The translations under genes were made by a program, and so were the position numbers. Below, piece after piece: positions 37,941 to 51,789 of a DNA stretch of 64,000 nt. The notes below the pieces were generated by a model, which was not told the origin of the DNA, searched no databases, and worked only from the letters and a program-made list of their open reading frames with translations. Every line of letters begins with the position of its first letter. The stretch's first letter is position 1. The DNA comes from Tolypeutes matacus (Eukaryota > Chordata > Mammalia > Cingulata > Chlamyphoridae): assembly GCA_026826555.1 (NCBI GenBank), contig JAKSZT010053928.1:42060591-42124590 (forward strand). The letters run 5' to 3'.

Positions 37941-38864
37941 GAATAGGCACCAGGGACAGTACTTCACGGTCAGCCCTGTGGCTAGAGAGGCCCCACAGAC
38001 CTCTGCCTTTAATAAAAGTTAATTTTTATTAAAATTAGTGATCGTTTTAGTTGTTCTCTTCTTGGTAGTTGTTTGTCATTTCAGGTGCTCCTTTTTAAGC
38101 ATCTGGTCAAGAATGCCATTTTTGTTCTCCACAATATAGCTCTATACTACTTGTGGTAATGCATGTGTCAATGAGGGAATGATAAAAGAAAGCTGAAAGT
38201 TGTTCATTTATGACTATATGTAATTGCATGTAATTCAAAGGAGAGTAAAGAAATCCTCCCTAAAATTTCATTTTAGGTAAATAGAGTGAAACCTCATATG
38301 CCCAAATATGTATCATCCCCTCTAAACATATTTAAAAATGAGTTTTGGCCATCTGTGCCTTAAGAACAGACATGTAGTACAGTGAGAATTCTATTATTTT
38401 GTCTTAATCTAGGATCCTTTACTCTCTTTCCTTCTCTTCCCCAAATATATTGATCTAGGGAATCAGGGTAAATGGTAGGAGGGCTGGGGATAGTTTAAAG
38501 TCAAGAAGATCTTCACAGACACAATGATAGAATGCAGACTTATACTCCACTGGAAAGAAAACTGTGTCATCTTTGTAGACACTTCCAAATTATAATTTTT
38601 CTTAGAATCCCTTCCAAAAAACCTGCAAAAATCAATTTTCGAATGCTAAGATATTAACATAAAATCCCTTTCAAGAATGCTTTTAGAGTTCTCCTCTTCC
38701 TAAGTTTAATTTCTTCTTCCCAGTACAGAATCCCGATCTTTTTAGTCAATGAACAATTTTATACTATATTTTTGGGACCCAGTCTTCAAAGTTCTGCCTC
38801 TACTATCCTCTGAGAGAAAACATAGATACATTTTGGTGCCTAATATGTGCCCTAGGCACTGCCA

Positions 38865-39010
38865 TACTAATTTACTGCAATAGAATCTCACATTAATCCT
38901 CTGGGAAAAGCATTGGTATCCCCACTACTTCATGGTTGAGAAAACTGAGTTCTGAAAATTAGGTGAAGTTTCCAATGAAACTGGACATTGGGCAGAGCTG
39001 CGATGCAATA
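38865..39010 (+). mobile_element. MIR SINE fragment
   Basis: 'aatctcacattaatcctctg', 'ggtatccccactacttcatg', 'gttgagaaaactgagt' follows the MIR core. Confidence 0.65.
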
Positions 39011-40224
39011 TTAGATTTTTTCCTATTCTGTATATAGAATTCTTTCAATGATATCATATTGCCATTTAGTTTTATATGTAGACATAGAAATAGATGATGA
39101 GGTAGATATAGATATAGACATATATGCATACACACATAGAGATGTGTGTATTTGCATTTATAGATATGGATTTTTAAGTTTCCCCTAGATTACATTCCCC
39201 TAGAGATAGAAATATTAATCAATTTCTCAAGTATATAAATTTCGTTATTTGATAATAGCTGTCTCAACTCCATGTCCCCATGTAGAATCCCAGAACTCAG
39301 TAGCTAAGTCTTCATATAAATCTATTTGTTGACAGGTAAGGATACAGTACTCACCCTGTGATCTCGAGCAATAATAAAGCCTCACTTGACTTCAATCTCC
39401 TCAGTCATGGGGAGGGGGTAGATAAAGCCACCAATCTTAACTACTTTTTTTGTTGTGAGAAGTAAAATGAAATAATATAAGTGAAGGTAAGTCTTTTGAA
39501 GTAAGTAATAATGTAAATGAAAGTAAATATAAAGTAGCATATAAATGGAAGGCGTTATTACCTTTTATCAAAACCACCAGAGAACACATGTATCTTTCAT
39601 CCTCAGTGCATGCCATAAACAAATTGAACTCTGAAAATGAAATCAGCCCAAAGTAAAATGTTAGGAATGACAATGAGTCATTTTTCACAACAAAGGAATT
39701 GATTTTCCATAGATGTTCTTTCCTGCTGCATGTAAAGACCTTTATCCATCAATGCCTACATCCCCTATATTATTAGAGGGTATAATTACTGCTAATCTCA
39801 TAGTCACTTGGCTCACATTATCAGAGACTGAGGCCACTAAGTTTCCTCCTTATTACTTGAAGGCTATGCCAGGAATTATAGTAAACTGTGCTGTTACCAA
39901 GGCATTTTCTTCAAATAATTTTTTTAAAAGGCATTCCTTTTTAGAACATAATCTCAATCTAAAACTTGGGCTATGTCTGCACCTTCCAGTTCAAATGTTA
40001 TACATCTTTCACAATCATCACTTTTAAGCCATGCTTTCAATCATCCAGATTGATTGAAAATACCAGACACTTTACTCTTGCAGTTAAGAGCAACTTCCAG
40101 AAAAATCAAAATAGATGACAGATCCTTCATTTAGCCTTTATACATTATTTTGCTTATTCCTCAAAACAAGTTATATTGTACCAATGTTAACTTTTGTTTC
40201 TTGACAATTAAACTATGGCTATGT

Positions 40225-40345
40225 GAGATGTTTACATTGGGAGAAATGGGTGAGGGATATAAGGGAACTCTTTGTAGGGTTGTTGCAACACTTTAATTTT
40301 TCTGTAAGTCTAAAATTAGTTTTAAAAAGTAAAAAAGATAAAAAT
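40225..40345 (+). mobile_element. L1 3'-end fragment, old
   Basis: 'gagatgtttacattgggaga', 'gggatataagggaactcttt', 'ctgtaagtctaaaattag' then an A-rich tail: the classic 3' terminus of ancient L1. Confidence 0.7.
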
Positions 40346-40514
40346 CTTACAAAATAGCATCTTTATTCCCATGAGTCTGGGAACTGAGTCTCTTAGAGAT
40401 TAATCCTTTTCCTGAAGTCATGCAGTTATCTTTTCCATTAATATACACCAACAATTCATTCCATAAAATATTTAAGGCAGCTTATGCACATAAAAGATAA
40501 TAATTATAACATTT

Positions 40515-40685
40515 TTGCAGCATTAAGTACCAAGAACTGTTTTAAGAACTTTATGTGGATTAAATCAATATTTATATCAAACCTATGATGTAGGTCTTAT
40601 TCTTATTTCCATTTCACATGAAAAAACAAGGATGCCGAGGAGCTTGCTGAAGGTCACACATCCAGCAAGTGGTGAAATGAAGATA
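40515..40685 (+). mobile_element. MIR SINE fragment
   Basis: 'ttaagaactttatgtggatt', 'gatgtaggtcttattcttat', 'aggatgccgaggagcttgct', 'gaaggtcacacatccagcaa' follows MIR core and 3' order. Confidence 0.75.
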
Positions 40686-41589
40686 ATACATAGAACACAA
40701 GATGACATTCAAATGGGAGGAACGAAAGGCAGAAACTAAGAGGAGGAACATAAAATGAATTCAGGAGGGAGTCAACACTGACGTCTGGGCAGCAGTACAA
40801 TTTTCAGGGTGCATTCAACACAAGTCTTCCACGTGACCTGGAGATTTCAAGTATGTTTGAACTAGGATCGACCAGAGTTTCTCCTAAGGATTCCCATATA
40901 GGATGCTGATATATACAGTGGAAGCACTTAAATTCTCATACTTTTTGTAGAAATAGCAATGAGTTTCATGGGGAAAAGCATTATAACCTCATACATTATA
41001 GGCAGCTGATACCACAGCAATAAATTCTGTAAAAACAACTCTGTGGGCTGTCAATATTAAGTGTTTCAGATATTCAGTTCTCCTTGTCCTGATGAAACTC
41101 AGGGAAAGGTTTCAGAATATCCGGACTAATATTGTTTCCTTTGGTCACACTTTCAATAAATACTGGATGGAAATGATTTTGAGATTGTATTCCTTGGTAA
41201 TCTTCTAAAGCAAAGGATTCTATTTGTCTCAGTAAATATATCCACATCTGCCTTAATATTCCTCTAAATAGGAAGCCACACTTTCCCTCTCAGATCATCC
41301 TCTCACACCTCTTCATCAACAAACTTACCCTGGGGCACCTTGTAAAGTGGCATTTATCAATCAGGGAAGCAGCTGTCACTTCTGAATATGAGGATTTTCT
41401 ATTTACTGAAAATTAAAACTTTAACTTACATCATGACCTTATTTAAGTAGTTTACTTTTAATTGCAATGCATTCAAAATATATTGTAAATTGCCTTGCCA
41501 TTTTTTAAAATTAATTATTTAAAGGTTATTATTTAATTCAACAAAACCTTTTCTTTATAACTGGGGAATGACTGTGGATTCTCCTTGAC

Positions 41590-41730
41590 TGTGGTTTTCA
41601 ATGAGGAGCACTATCACTCCTTCAGGGGTGACTGGGAATATCTGAAGCCATCTCGGGCTTACACAATAATTGGGGACAAAACTGTCAACTCTTGGGGGAG
41701 AGTCAGAGATGTTAAATATCCTCAAGAACA
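41590..41730 (+). mobile_element. hAT (MER20-like) DNA transposon remnant
   Basis: 'gtggttttcaatgaggagca', 'tcaggggtgactgggaatat', 'gagatgttaaatatcctcaa' resembles a short non-autonomous hAT element of the MER20 kind. The overlapping frames on both strands are not genes. Confidence 0.4.
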
Positions 41731-42804
41731 GAAAAATCAAGATAAATATTGTCCTGTCCAGATGGTAGTAGAGGGAAACCTCACTTGCAGAATAGTGTGG
41801 AAATTCCTCTGTAGCAACCCCGAGAGACAATCTCCAACCACTGTGCAAATGCTTTCAGTGACACTAAGCTCAAACAATCTTCACAATTGCTAGACAGCGA
41901 AACAGAACATGTATTGTCATGCTAAGCCAAAATTTTTCCTACTTGAATTTCTACCCATTTGTCTTACAGAACAAGACAGAGAAACCATTCTTGCTTTCTC
42001 ATGATTTACCACTTAAGTATATTTTAATAAACTCTGATATTATATGAGAGTCCACTTACGTGCACAAAATTTTGCTTACTTTTTACCAAACTGCCTCAAA
42101 TTTCCTGATATGGTGTTACTTAGCTGTTCTGTTATTGCCTCCCTTTAGGGAAGCTTCCACTATGAATGAGTGAAAAGCTGGTTGTCCGTAATAGCTAGCT
42201 CCTACTTTCTACTTGCTGGTTTCACATAGTTCATTTTTCAGAGATTCTATGTCTCTCTCTATTCCCAAACCAGCCTGGTGAACAAATTCTATGCTGCTTA
42301 GCTGTCTGAGTACAATCAAGATTAGAACTAAAGTTGCTAGGGAAAACTAGATAACTAAATGCTATACATCTAACTCAATTGCACTTTGTACCCAAATGAA
42401 GGATGATCTTGCTCTTGACTCAAACTAAGGAAAAGAGAGGTAATATGCTTAGTGCACAGCAAAAAATGGGTTTCATCTTTTGGAACTACACAAAGAATTG
42501 GCAGTGGTTGACTTTCAAGCTGCATTGAGAGTGACTCTCAGGCCAAGTCTGGGTTTAACAATGAAAAAAATAACACCTTAATTAATGAAAGCTATATGAC
42601 AGGTCTGATGAGGAAACGCCAATGTCACTGGCACATGCAACATGCATTTGCTGACACTGATAAAGCAGAACAGGCACTGGTTTGGAGTCCTAAGACTAGA
42701 GTTCAAAATTCTGGTGTTACACATCCTGGAAGGGAGGTGTGGGAGGTGGGCAACATGGGAATCCGAGTGGGTTCCGTATAATATTTTAGGTAATCTAAGC
42801 ACCT

Positions 42805-42975
42805 CTTAAAATATATGTATATATATATATATATATAAAATAACATTTTTGTAAGCAAATACACATATATGCATATATATTTATATATCATTTTACAAAT
42901 GTTTGTATGTATTGTGAGAATTTTGATTTTTACCCATAATAAAAAATTAAAAAAAATAAAAAAAAAAAATAAAAT
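42805..42975. repeat. (TA)n and A-rich simple repeats
   Basis: (TA)n at 42810-42837, further ATAT repeats to 42890, and an A/AAAT run at 42940-42973. Confidence 0.85.
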
Positions 42976-43114
42976 TCTGGTGTTAGAACTTACTATGTGA
43001 GTTACTTTTGGCAATCAAAATTTCTGGACTATGATTTCCTTATCAGTAAAATTGTGATAAAAATAATAATCCCCAATTGGGCTACCGTGCAAATCAACTG
43101 AAAAAAATTCACTA

Positions 43115-43225
43115 CATTATATAAACATTTATTGAGTCATCCTATATGCCAGGTAGTCTGACATCATGTCAAGAATAAAATAATGCATGAGTCAAGGTTT
43201 CTGCCCTTGAGAAGCTAAGAGTCAA
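43115..43225 (+). mobile_element. L2 LINE 3' fragment
   Basis: 'atttattgagtcatcctata', 'tgccaggtagtctgac', 'ggtttctgcccttgagaagc' matches the 3' end of L2. Confidence 0.6.
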
Positions 43226-44584
43226 GAGGGAAAAACAGAGAAGTGAGCAGATAATGCCAATATAATGTGTAAAGACACTGACACTGATTCACATAGTATC
43301 ATGAGAACACAGAAGAGGGCCCTCTATCAAGGCTGATGTCTGAAGCAGCTGATAGAAATTCATAGAAATGAGCTCTAGCAATAAGTAAATGTGGTCTTAC
43401 ATAACAAACAGTGCTCAGATTGTTGATTCAGGGAATCAATGATGACTTCCAGGACCTTGAGTGACTTTATGTCTCTGCCCTACTGCTCAGAGCAATGCCT
43501 TTGTCTCAGAGCCACAAATCTGTTGACCACAAGGTAGATCAGGGCAGCAACCGAGACAGTCTTCCTTGTTTGTGCCCCTCTCTTACACCCCATTGAGCCA
43601 AATAGACTTAAGCCTACATGTTTCTGAACCATCCACCTGTAAAGGAAATGGAATTACCATAATTGGCTTTGACAAATAATCTGAGGTGGGAAGTAATTAT
43701 AATATCCTCTGGAGATTCTAAACCAGCAGCTTAAAAGAGGTCAGATGGGATAGAGGGGTGGTATCCTGAAGGAGACCCATCCAAGTTTTTAAAGGAAGAA
43801 TAAGAATTAGCCAAAGGAAGATGAGGATGAACTTCTCAGGCAGCAGAACAGCTTGATTATGGCTCTAGAGGCAACTCCCCACAGAGTTAACAGAGGCAGA
43901 AGTGGCACTTACTGTGAACCATGGACTTCACAGATATTTGTTGTTGACTGAAATCTACGCAGCGATCAAGAGGGGTGTCATGGTCTTAAGATGTCTCTGA
44001 CTTTCAACACACTTCTTCCTTTAGCACATGTTTCCTTAAAATAAAATGTATGATCTTCCTAATAAAAAAATAACTTCTAGTTATTAGTATCTCCCCATAA
44101 AAGATAATACAGTTATTAAGGCATAGCGGACACAACTCAGTAAGTATCGAATGGAAAGCACAAAGGGTTACAAAATCCTTTCTTTAATTTAAAGAGATTA
44201 CTTGGTCAATAGAAAACACGGAGAAGAGATATTGTGAATACTGCTACAGATCTCAGTATATGTATTGTGTTCTAATTTTAAGATTATTTCCTTAGTGTCA
44301 TTTTAGTATAAAGGATGTAAACGTTCAATTTTGATTTATTAATAACTGGCTGAAGTATATCTTCAACTGGTATTTTCTAGTGTTTATCTAATACATTTTC
44401 TAATTCCCTATCACTGACAATTTGGAAATAAAGGTTTCCTGTCACTAATGTCCTCCTCCAAAATTCACTATCTTTTTAATTGCCAACTGCCATTTGCGTT
44501 TGTGAGGTGAAATCTGTAGCCACCTGATACTCATGTTCATTTCTATGTAGGAAACCCATTGCTTGGTGTGGGGTTTTCCTGTTA

Positions 44585-44660
44585 GTTTATATATATATAT
44601 ATATACACATACACATACATACATATACCCATATAAATATATACATACACACATATAAAA
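44585..44660. repeat. (TA)n/(CATA)n microsatellite
   Basis: (TA)n at 44588-44604 followed by imperfect ACACAT/ACATAT units to about 44660. Confidence 0.9.
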
Positions 44661-46344
44661 ACATGTAACTTTAATCTTCTTCTAATTGATTTTGCATGAA
44701 ATGGTGGTTCCTTGTAGTCCATATACAAAGCTTGTTCTATTCAGGAGACTGTTATACTATTATTGAATGGTATTTTCCCCAAAACAGTCAGATTGGTATA
44801 GTATAGGTAAGCCTCTGATTGCATTTCCTAATCCAACTATATTGGCCATCCAAATCAGGGAATATTGCTTTAGCATATTGGAAATATGTTTTATTCCATG
44901 CTCTTTATTCTTCCTATTATCTACACAGAAGGAAAAGTGGGGAGACTCTGTGTCAGGAGTTACCAGCCCTAGGCTAATGAAACTTCCAAATGTTACCTTA
45001 AAATGCATTTTAGAAGGAGAAAACAATATCATATCCCCGCAACTGATGCTATAACTAATTCCTGTTATTAACACTGTAGTGGGATATGCAATGGGTTAGG
45101 AAAACGGAGTAGGCCCAGGGGGGAAAGTGAAAGTAATGGCAAGGGTGACAAGCTCACAATGACTCCTGCTAAAACGTTGGGTTGACCATTTAATCATATG
45201 AAAACGATTTTGAAGTATCAGTGCAATCTATGATTCATTTTGCTTCTTGAATCATATGGAATGGGAACAGAAAGTAGGTTGCACAGTTAGTTCAGAAGAG
45301 ATAGAAGAAGGAGAAAGCCTTCCTCTGAGGGATATAGGCACATGCAGGAAACAATTTTTCTAAATATTAAAAGCTAAAAAAACAGACTACATTTAGTCTA
45401 ATTGTGAAATACTGGAAGGGTAGTGATGTGAATATAGTCATTTATTTAAGTACCTCAGTGAAAAAAGAAAAAAGACCAAAGCTGTCTTACAATGTCTAGG
45501 TATGTAACAGGGAGGAAAGAGGACATAATGCAAAATACAACACCAGTTTATAGACAGACAACATCCAGTAAATATATTTAAAACTGCATTGCAGTGCCTC
45601 TCTCTTTAGCATTAAAATTGATTCACCTTGATTCACCAGTTTACATCTACTTCCCACCTTCCTGTCAAACATGGATGGGGAAACTCTGATTAGAACGAGT
45701 CTCTATTTTTCTCTTTTGGATTCCCTCATTGTCAAACATTATTAAAGTTTCACCTTTAATTTCACTGCAAGACATCTAAATGAAAGGAAATGAGGAACTT
45801 GGCTACAGGAACTCTAAAATTTAATCTCCTTTGCAGTCTGATTCCTGTAGCATGAATAGCAGCCTGATCTTATAGGCACTTTCAACTTCAATGTCAGGTT
45901 CATTTCAAAATTTAATGCTACGTATTTGTCATCACCACACTTCCTTCAGTCAGGACATTGAAACCAAACTGCTACCAGTTGGTGGTCTGAAAAGATAGCT
46001 TGCTGAAAATGAAAATTCACTCTTCTCAACTTAAATAACTCAACTCTCATATTATATGTCTTCTGTTTCTGCAAGAGTGCATTATTGCTTTCCTCTATTG
46101 GATCCTTTAGCAATCCATCTCGGGAACAAAAAAGAAATAAAATAATATTTACTCACTGTTTGCTTCCGGAAAGACATGGATTTCGAGAATAATTTCCCCA
46201 CAGGAAAGAAAACACAACTGATTAGAATTGAGACTACTGTTTATTTTGACTAAGTGTAAGACATGCTTTTCACTCTTCTAGCCTACTTCCATTATACACT
46301 AGCATTAGGAGGTTGTCCATAACCGCCCCCCACACCTTTGCTTA

Positions 46345-46542
46345 GAATGTGGTTTCTCCAAATTTGGCCCTGGACTAGCAGCATCAGCATTACATTGGAA
46401 CTTTTTAGAAATGCATATTCTTGGGTCCCACCTCAGACCTACTGAATCAGAAACTCTGGAGCAAAGCCCAGCAATCTTTTTATAAAAAGCCCTCCAGGCG
46501 ATTCCTATGTACACTAAAGGTTTAGAAGCACTGAGATCTAGA
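46345..46542 (-). mobile_element. MER5A-like hAT element
   Basis: On the plus strand 'ctagcagcatcagcattaca', 'tagaaatgcatattcttggg', 'tcccacctcagacctactga', 'atcagaaactctgg', 'aagccctccaggcgattcct' is the reversed MER5A layout, ending at 'gtttagaagcactga'. Well preserved, non-coding. Confidence 0.85.
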
Positions 46543-49224
46543 ACAAAGGCAATAGAACATGTTTCCAAACACTTCTAACACAAATGCCATATATAAATAC
46601 CACCTAGACATTCACAGGAATTCTTGTTTTAATTTAGAAGTATCCCACTGTACTCCAGAATTCATTACAAAATGAAAATATGAATAACCTAGGTCTCCAC
46701 AGAGAGAAATAAAATACCTCAACTGTTGGAAAACAAGTCTAGGATAAGGGTGTAAATTACTGGTCTAACCAGGAAAGAAATAGGTTTCAATGGTGTTATT
46801 TTATATTTTCAAAGGGAAGACAGAAAAAGTATACTGAAGCCCTCCTTTTGATATATTACTGAACAATTGAAAAATAGCATAGTTGTTGAAAATACTGAAT
46901 GAGCTCTCACAAGAGACTATATAAGACTATATAATTCCTTTCTTGGAAAATGATTCCTGAACAATTATCAATATGGTATGTTTTGAACTGGATTCTCCAT
47001 CTCCTAAAGGAGTGGTTCATCTAAATGCCTTTTTGAGTATCCTTGTCTTAGTTTAAGTTGTCTCTATGACAAAGATTCTTGTGCAAGCCTCTATTTGGGA
47101 AGAATGCCAGAAACCAGAAGAAGAGTGAGGATGTGTGACAGGAACGGGCAGGGGGCTGACAAAGATTGTGTAATCAAATTAGTTACCATCAAGAGCAAGT
47201 ACAGCTTCGCCTCACTCAGGAACTCTGAAACAGTACAGAACACACACTTCATGGGCATTCCAACTGAGTGACAAGGGAGCTGAGTATTTACACACCAACT
47301 CTCACTCCTCGGTTGAAAATTGCTCCTTGGGATTGTTACTTCCCTGGAACTTCTGAATGAACACGAGGACAAAGCAGGCTTCAGAAGTCAGAGCAATTCT
47401 TTGGGCAAAAGGACACAGGTGGTACCAGTTGGAATTTAGGTGGACACACACAGAAACAGTAACTGGCCAAGGTGATCTGAGAGGGACACAACAGTGTCAG
47501 CTACAATCCTCTAAGTCTCACTAAAAAGCTATTTTTCTCTGAATTTGCATTGCTAAGATAACATGCCTGCCCATATTTTTCTCCCCTCCGTTGATCCCTT
47601 GGAACACTTGGCAATATAGATCTTACATTCCAAATCCTTACACTAAAGTAAGTGGGCTTTTTTCTACTCAAAATACAAACAAGTAAAAAATGGAAAATAT
47701 GTGAAAAAATAGTTAATTTCTTTTAAAAATCAAAAGACGTGTCCAAATTTCTATTATCAATTCCAAAATATACATCTTAATAAAATGTATACTTATTTCA
47801 GCCAAGATGCCATTGCTCAAAACTTCTAGAATATTCTTAATTGAAATTTATTTTGTAGCCTCTATATTCTCAGTGGTGGCTTAAATTTGGTCCCTTTAAT
47901 AGGGTGATTCACTGCAGGGATTTACTCATGCGGTAAAAGAAATACCTACTGAATAATCTACTCCATGTTCTCCCTGAAATCCAAGACAATAAATATTGTG
48001 CTGAAATAGATAGACAATCTTGTAAGAAAAAATACATACATAGGATAAGACAGCAGTCATTGACAAACTTGACATACAGCCTGAACAAAGGGTTTAGAAA
48101 AATAATGACTTAACACAAAAGGAGTTCTATTTAGAATCATGGTGAATCACACAATTTTCAGATAAATAATTTCTTATCTAAATGGACTTTGACTTTATTC
48201 TCACAGGTGAGCCAAAAAACACTTTTTGAGATTACAAAACAAAAAACAAGAAACACAAAACTTCCAACTCCAATAATAGATTTTAAAATATTATTTAGAA
48301 AATATCTAACTTAGGTAAATGATTTTTCTGGCCCACTTTCAACAAGTCACCCTAAAAAAGCACTTATAGTCTGAGAGCTCACAAACACATGCCTTTTTAG
48401 CTAAGATTAAAGATCAGCATTCTTGGATTGTTTGAGGTTAATGATGCAAGGCAAGAACTGATAGAAAAATGCCTCTAAAATGAAAAGCACAGTTACCTTA
48501 ATGATGGGAAATCATTCTTCATGCTTTCTGTGCAAAGATATACACCACTTAAGGAAAATATTTGCATGGTAGAAGCCTAGTGCAACTGTGAAAAAGAAGA
48601 ACTCTTGTATGCAGGGGGGCATTGCAGCCACACTGGAGAACTCTAAATCCCCTGTACCTATCAACATGTGAACTCTATTCTTCCTGAGGTACCACACTCT
48701 TCATCAGGGTTGGTATTTACATTATCTCTGAATAAAGATGTGTGCAGAAATCAAGAGACTTTTTTCCGCAAAGCAACCAATCTGGCAAACTATGGAGCAA
48801 AGCAGATGGTGAAGGTCCAGGGTCTGACCTAGTGGGCAACCTGTGTGTGGCCAAAGATTTCATAGTCTTCTGCCCACTTTGCACTATGGAGACATGAAAG
48901 ATGGTAAATAATGGTCACTTGCCTGCCACTGAAATCAATGTGCACTGCCCTGGCATTAGAGATTTTCTAGCCTGTTCTGCAAAGATGACACATAGTGTCA
49001 TGTGTCACTTATTGCCAGAGAAACCTACAACAATGAACCAGTTACATTTTTAAGAAACAAAGTTTAAAATAGAGTGAATAAACTTAATACTCTAAGGGAG
49101 AAAAATGTAGGCCTTGCATTTTGCATCAACACTATTTACATGTCAAAGGTGGCTCCATTTGAACATTTGAAATGTAGGAATGGTGCTTGTCAACGAGGGG
49201 AGAAAAACCTAAGTACACCCTATA
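46543..49224. other. Intron without recognised gene
   Basis: AT-rich unique-looking sequence. I looked for a further THSD7A exon on the minus strand and found no Cys/Trp-rich segment with splice sites. Confidence 0.4.
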
Positions 49225-49238
49225 CTCAATAGACTTCT

Positions 49239-49419
49239 TTTTTTTTTTTAAAGATTTTATTTATTTATTCATTTATCCCCCCACTGCTTCTTGCGCTCGC
49301 TGGGCCAGCCAACCACGCCGTGCGGGCGGGCCCGCCCTCACCAGGAGGCCCCGGGAACCGAACCCGGGGCCTCCCATATGGTAAACGGGAGCCCCACTGA
49401 TTGAGCCACAGCCGCTTCC
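49239..49419 (-). mobile_element. tRNA-derived SINE, DAS type, short form, young
   Basis: Minus-strand head 'gggaagcggctgtggctcaa' and a tail with 'gcgagcgcaagaagcagtgg' followed by (ATAAA)n and A11. Flanked by a perfect 14-bp direct repeat CTCAATAGACTTCT at 49225-49238 and 49420-49433. Perfect flanks and dense CpG indicate a recent insertion. Confidence 0.95.
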
Positions 49420-49433
49420 CTCAATAGACTTCT

Positions 49434-51135
49434 ACTGACCCAACAATGATAAGGTGCTATGCAGAGGAGAGAAATCAAAGCTTAGCCATCAGTCAAAGAA
49501 TTGGAAAGCAGATGCCAGATGATTCTCATTCATATATTCATTCATATATCCTATTACACAATTTTTTTTTCCTGAAAATACCACTCACTATACATTTTTT
49601 TTTTCGTTGCATTCACAGGATTGAATGAGAAACAGGAACTTCAGCCAGACTGACTGGAGAGTAGTATTAATTAACTAAAGCAGAGATAGCTGTAGAAATT
49701 CATGGATGGCTACTTGGATCTTAGGTATTACAAAACAGATCACATTCTTAAACTAATCTGAAAAGTTTAAGCATACCAAATTGATATTTCCGGAATTCTT
49801 AGCATTTCCATCAAATATTTTTATCCAACTTTATTTAATTAATTGGACATTCTAAATTGGTTTTATCTTATGATCTGATGATAAGATCTCAGGTCAACTC
49901 CCCCTGGTTCCAATGTAAAATATATTGTATATTTTTTTGTGTCCAAGTGAGGGGTCTGAACAACTTTCAGGGGAAGAGATGCACGTCGTTCTAGTGGCAA
50001 GAGTAACACACAATAAGATATGGTCAAAAGTCTTACAAAATCCAAATCATGGTTATGTGGAAATCTCCTGACTCCACAATTTGAATGGGACAAAAACACA
50101 CTGCGAGGGTGTTGAATGTTCCTTTCTGTATATGGGATGCTGGAGTGAGGCAACATGGAGAAACAAAAAATGGGGCACAAAGCATGCCATCTTGCAAATT
50201 ACAACAGTCTGATTTGACCTAATATGATTTTTTTCATCAAAATTAAATGCCTTTGATCTTCTCTTAAATTTCAGCTCTAAATAAGTTCTCAAAGTGTTAT
50301 GCAACAATAAACTCAAAGTGAGGAAAAGAAAACTATCAAATGTTAGAAGAGAAAGATCACAGCAGACTTAGTGACTTTTTAAATATGCCTCAAACCTTTT
50401 TTCCTCCAGGCATTTAAATGAGCATCAAAAGTCCTATAAATTCCTGTAGCTGTGGAAAGATCCTGATAACATGTGGAGAGTCAAACAGGAGTACTTCTCT
50501 GCCAAACTTCTATCATCAATCATCCAGAATCATGCAGAAGCTAAATTGTGGGAAGTGCAACCAGAACACATTTTCAGTTTCTTACTGGACAAAAGACTCT
50601 TCAGCTGGCATGTTCCTGTAAGCATCACTGAGGCTGTTGTCCTACAAACAAAGAAGGAGCCATCCAGGATTTAAAAACCACAAAGACTCCACAGAGCTGA
50701 TATGAACAAGTATTTATTCCTATCTTTCCCCATAGAAGTTGTGAATGTAGGTCAAAAACTGAAAATTAGTCCTTTCACAGAAATAAGAAACACAACTTTA
50801 GACTTGCTGTAAATGGTAAAATTGATACCTTTACAATTACTATAGAAGGCACAGCACATATTGTGAAAGCAATCACCAGTCCTATGGACATAATATATCA
50901 TGACAAACCTCCAGTGCCTGTTATGAGATGACAAAGCATGAGAGTCATTTGTCATTGGGTCCCAAACAAATGATCTTTCTGTTCCCTCAGTTGGAGATTA
51001 GGTATAAGAATTAGTTATATTTATCCTATTCTTTATTATTATTTGCATTTTATAAAAGAACGCTCTTTGCATAATTCCCCCAGGACCAAGCAAAAAATCA
51101 ATGCAAATTTTAAGTAAAATAAGCATATAGTTTAT
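49434..51135. other. Intron without recognised gene
   Basis: No repeat family or exon that I can name; T-runs at 49562-49571 and 49596-49604. Confidence 0.4.
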
Positions 51136-51139
51136 TTTG

Positions 51140-51355
51140 AATGGTTATGTGCCAGGTGCTTCACTAATCACTGTTATAAAACTAATTTAATTTTCACATC
51201 TTGAAAGTGAATGGTAGGTTTTATGACCCTACTTTACCGCTGAAGAAAAGCATGCCTACACACGTTAAATAATTTGCTTGAGAACATCTAGCTGGTGAGT
51301 GGCAGAGTTGACATCGCAACCTGATAATAAAGCCCAAGTTTTAAACCTCTGTACC
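51140..51355 (+). mobile_element. MIR SINE fragment
   Basis: 'tgtgccaggtgcttcactaa', 'ttaattttcacatcttgaaa', 'gaacatctagctggtgagtg', 'gcagagttgacatcgcaacc' is the MIR layout over almost full length. Confidence 0.75.
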
Positions 51356-51789
51356 ATTTCCCTTAAATTCAAAGAAAAACAACACAAAAAATAATCTCAT
51401 TTGCCTCTATTAATAAACTACACATGTTGCCACAATTCAAAAACTATTTGGTATTACAGAAGTAAGCACTATTAGTTTTAACTATTTAGGAAAAAAGGAC
51501 TGCAGTAACTACAAACTGTTATCATCCTGTATTTAAATAAAGAAGCATCTGCTTCTAGAGGCAATTACATTACTTGATAAATTGTATACCTGCCTTATTA
51601 TGGTAGAAGGGAGGGAGGAAGGCAAGTATATTTATTGCCATATGCTAGCCCTGTGTGCTAGGGAAGTCATGGACACACTGAGTTGCCATCTTCCAGCCCT
51701 CACCTACCCCTCATGCAAGTGTTCAGTATGTGTCAACTTTTGCTTGTTTGTATACAGGTGTTCTGTATGTTTTCATTTCCCAGCCCAGG

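Noticed and set aside
41555..41893. Frames of about 100 codons on both strands
   Set aside because: Coincide with an old hAT-like repeat remnant; no domain or splice structure.
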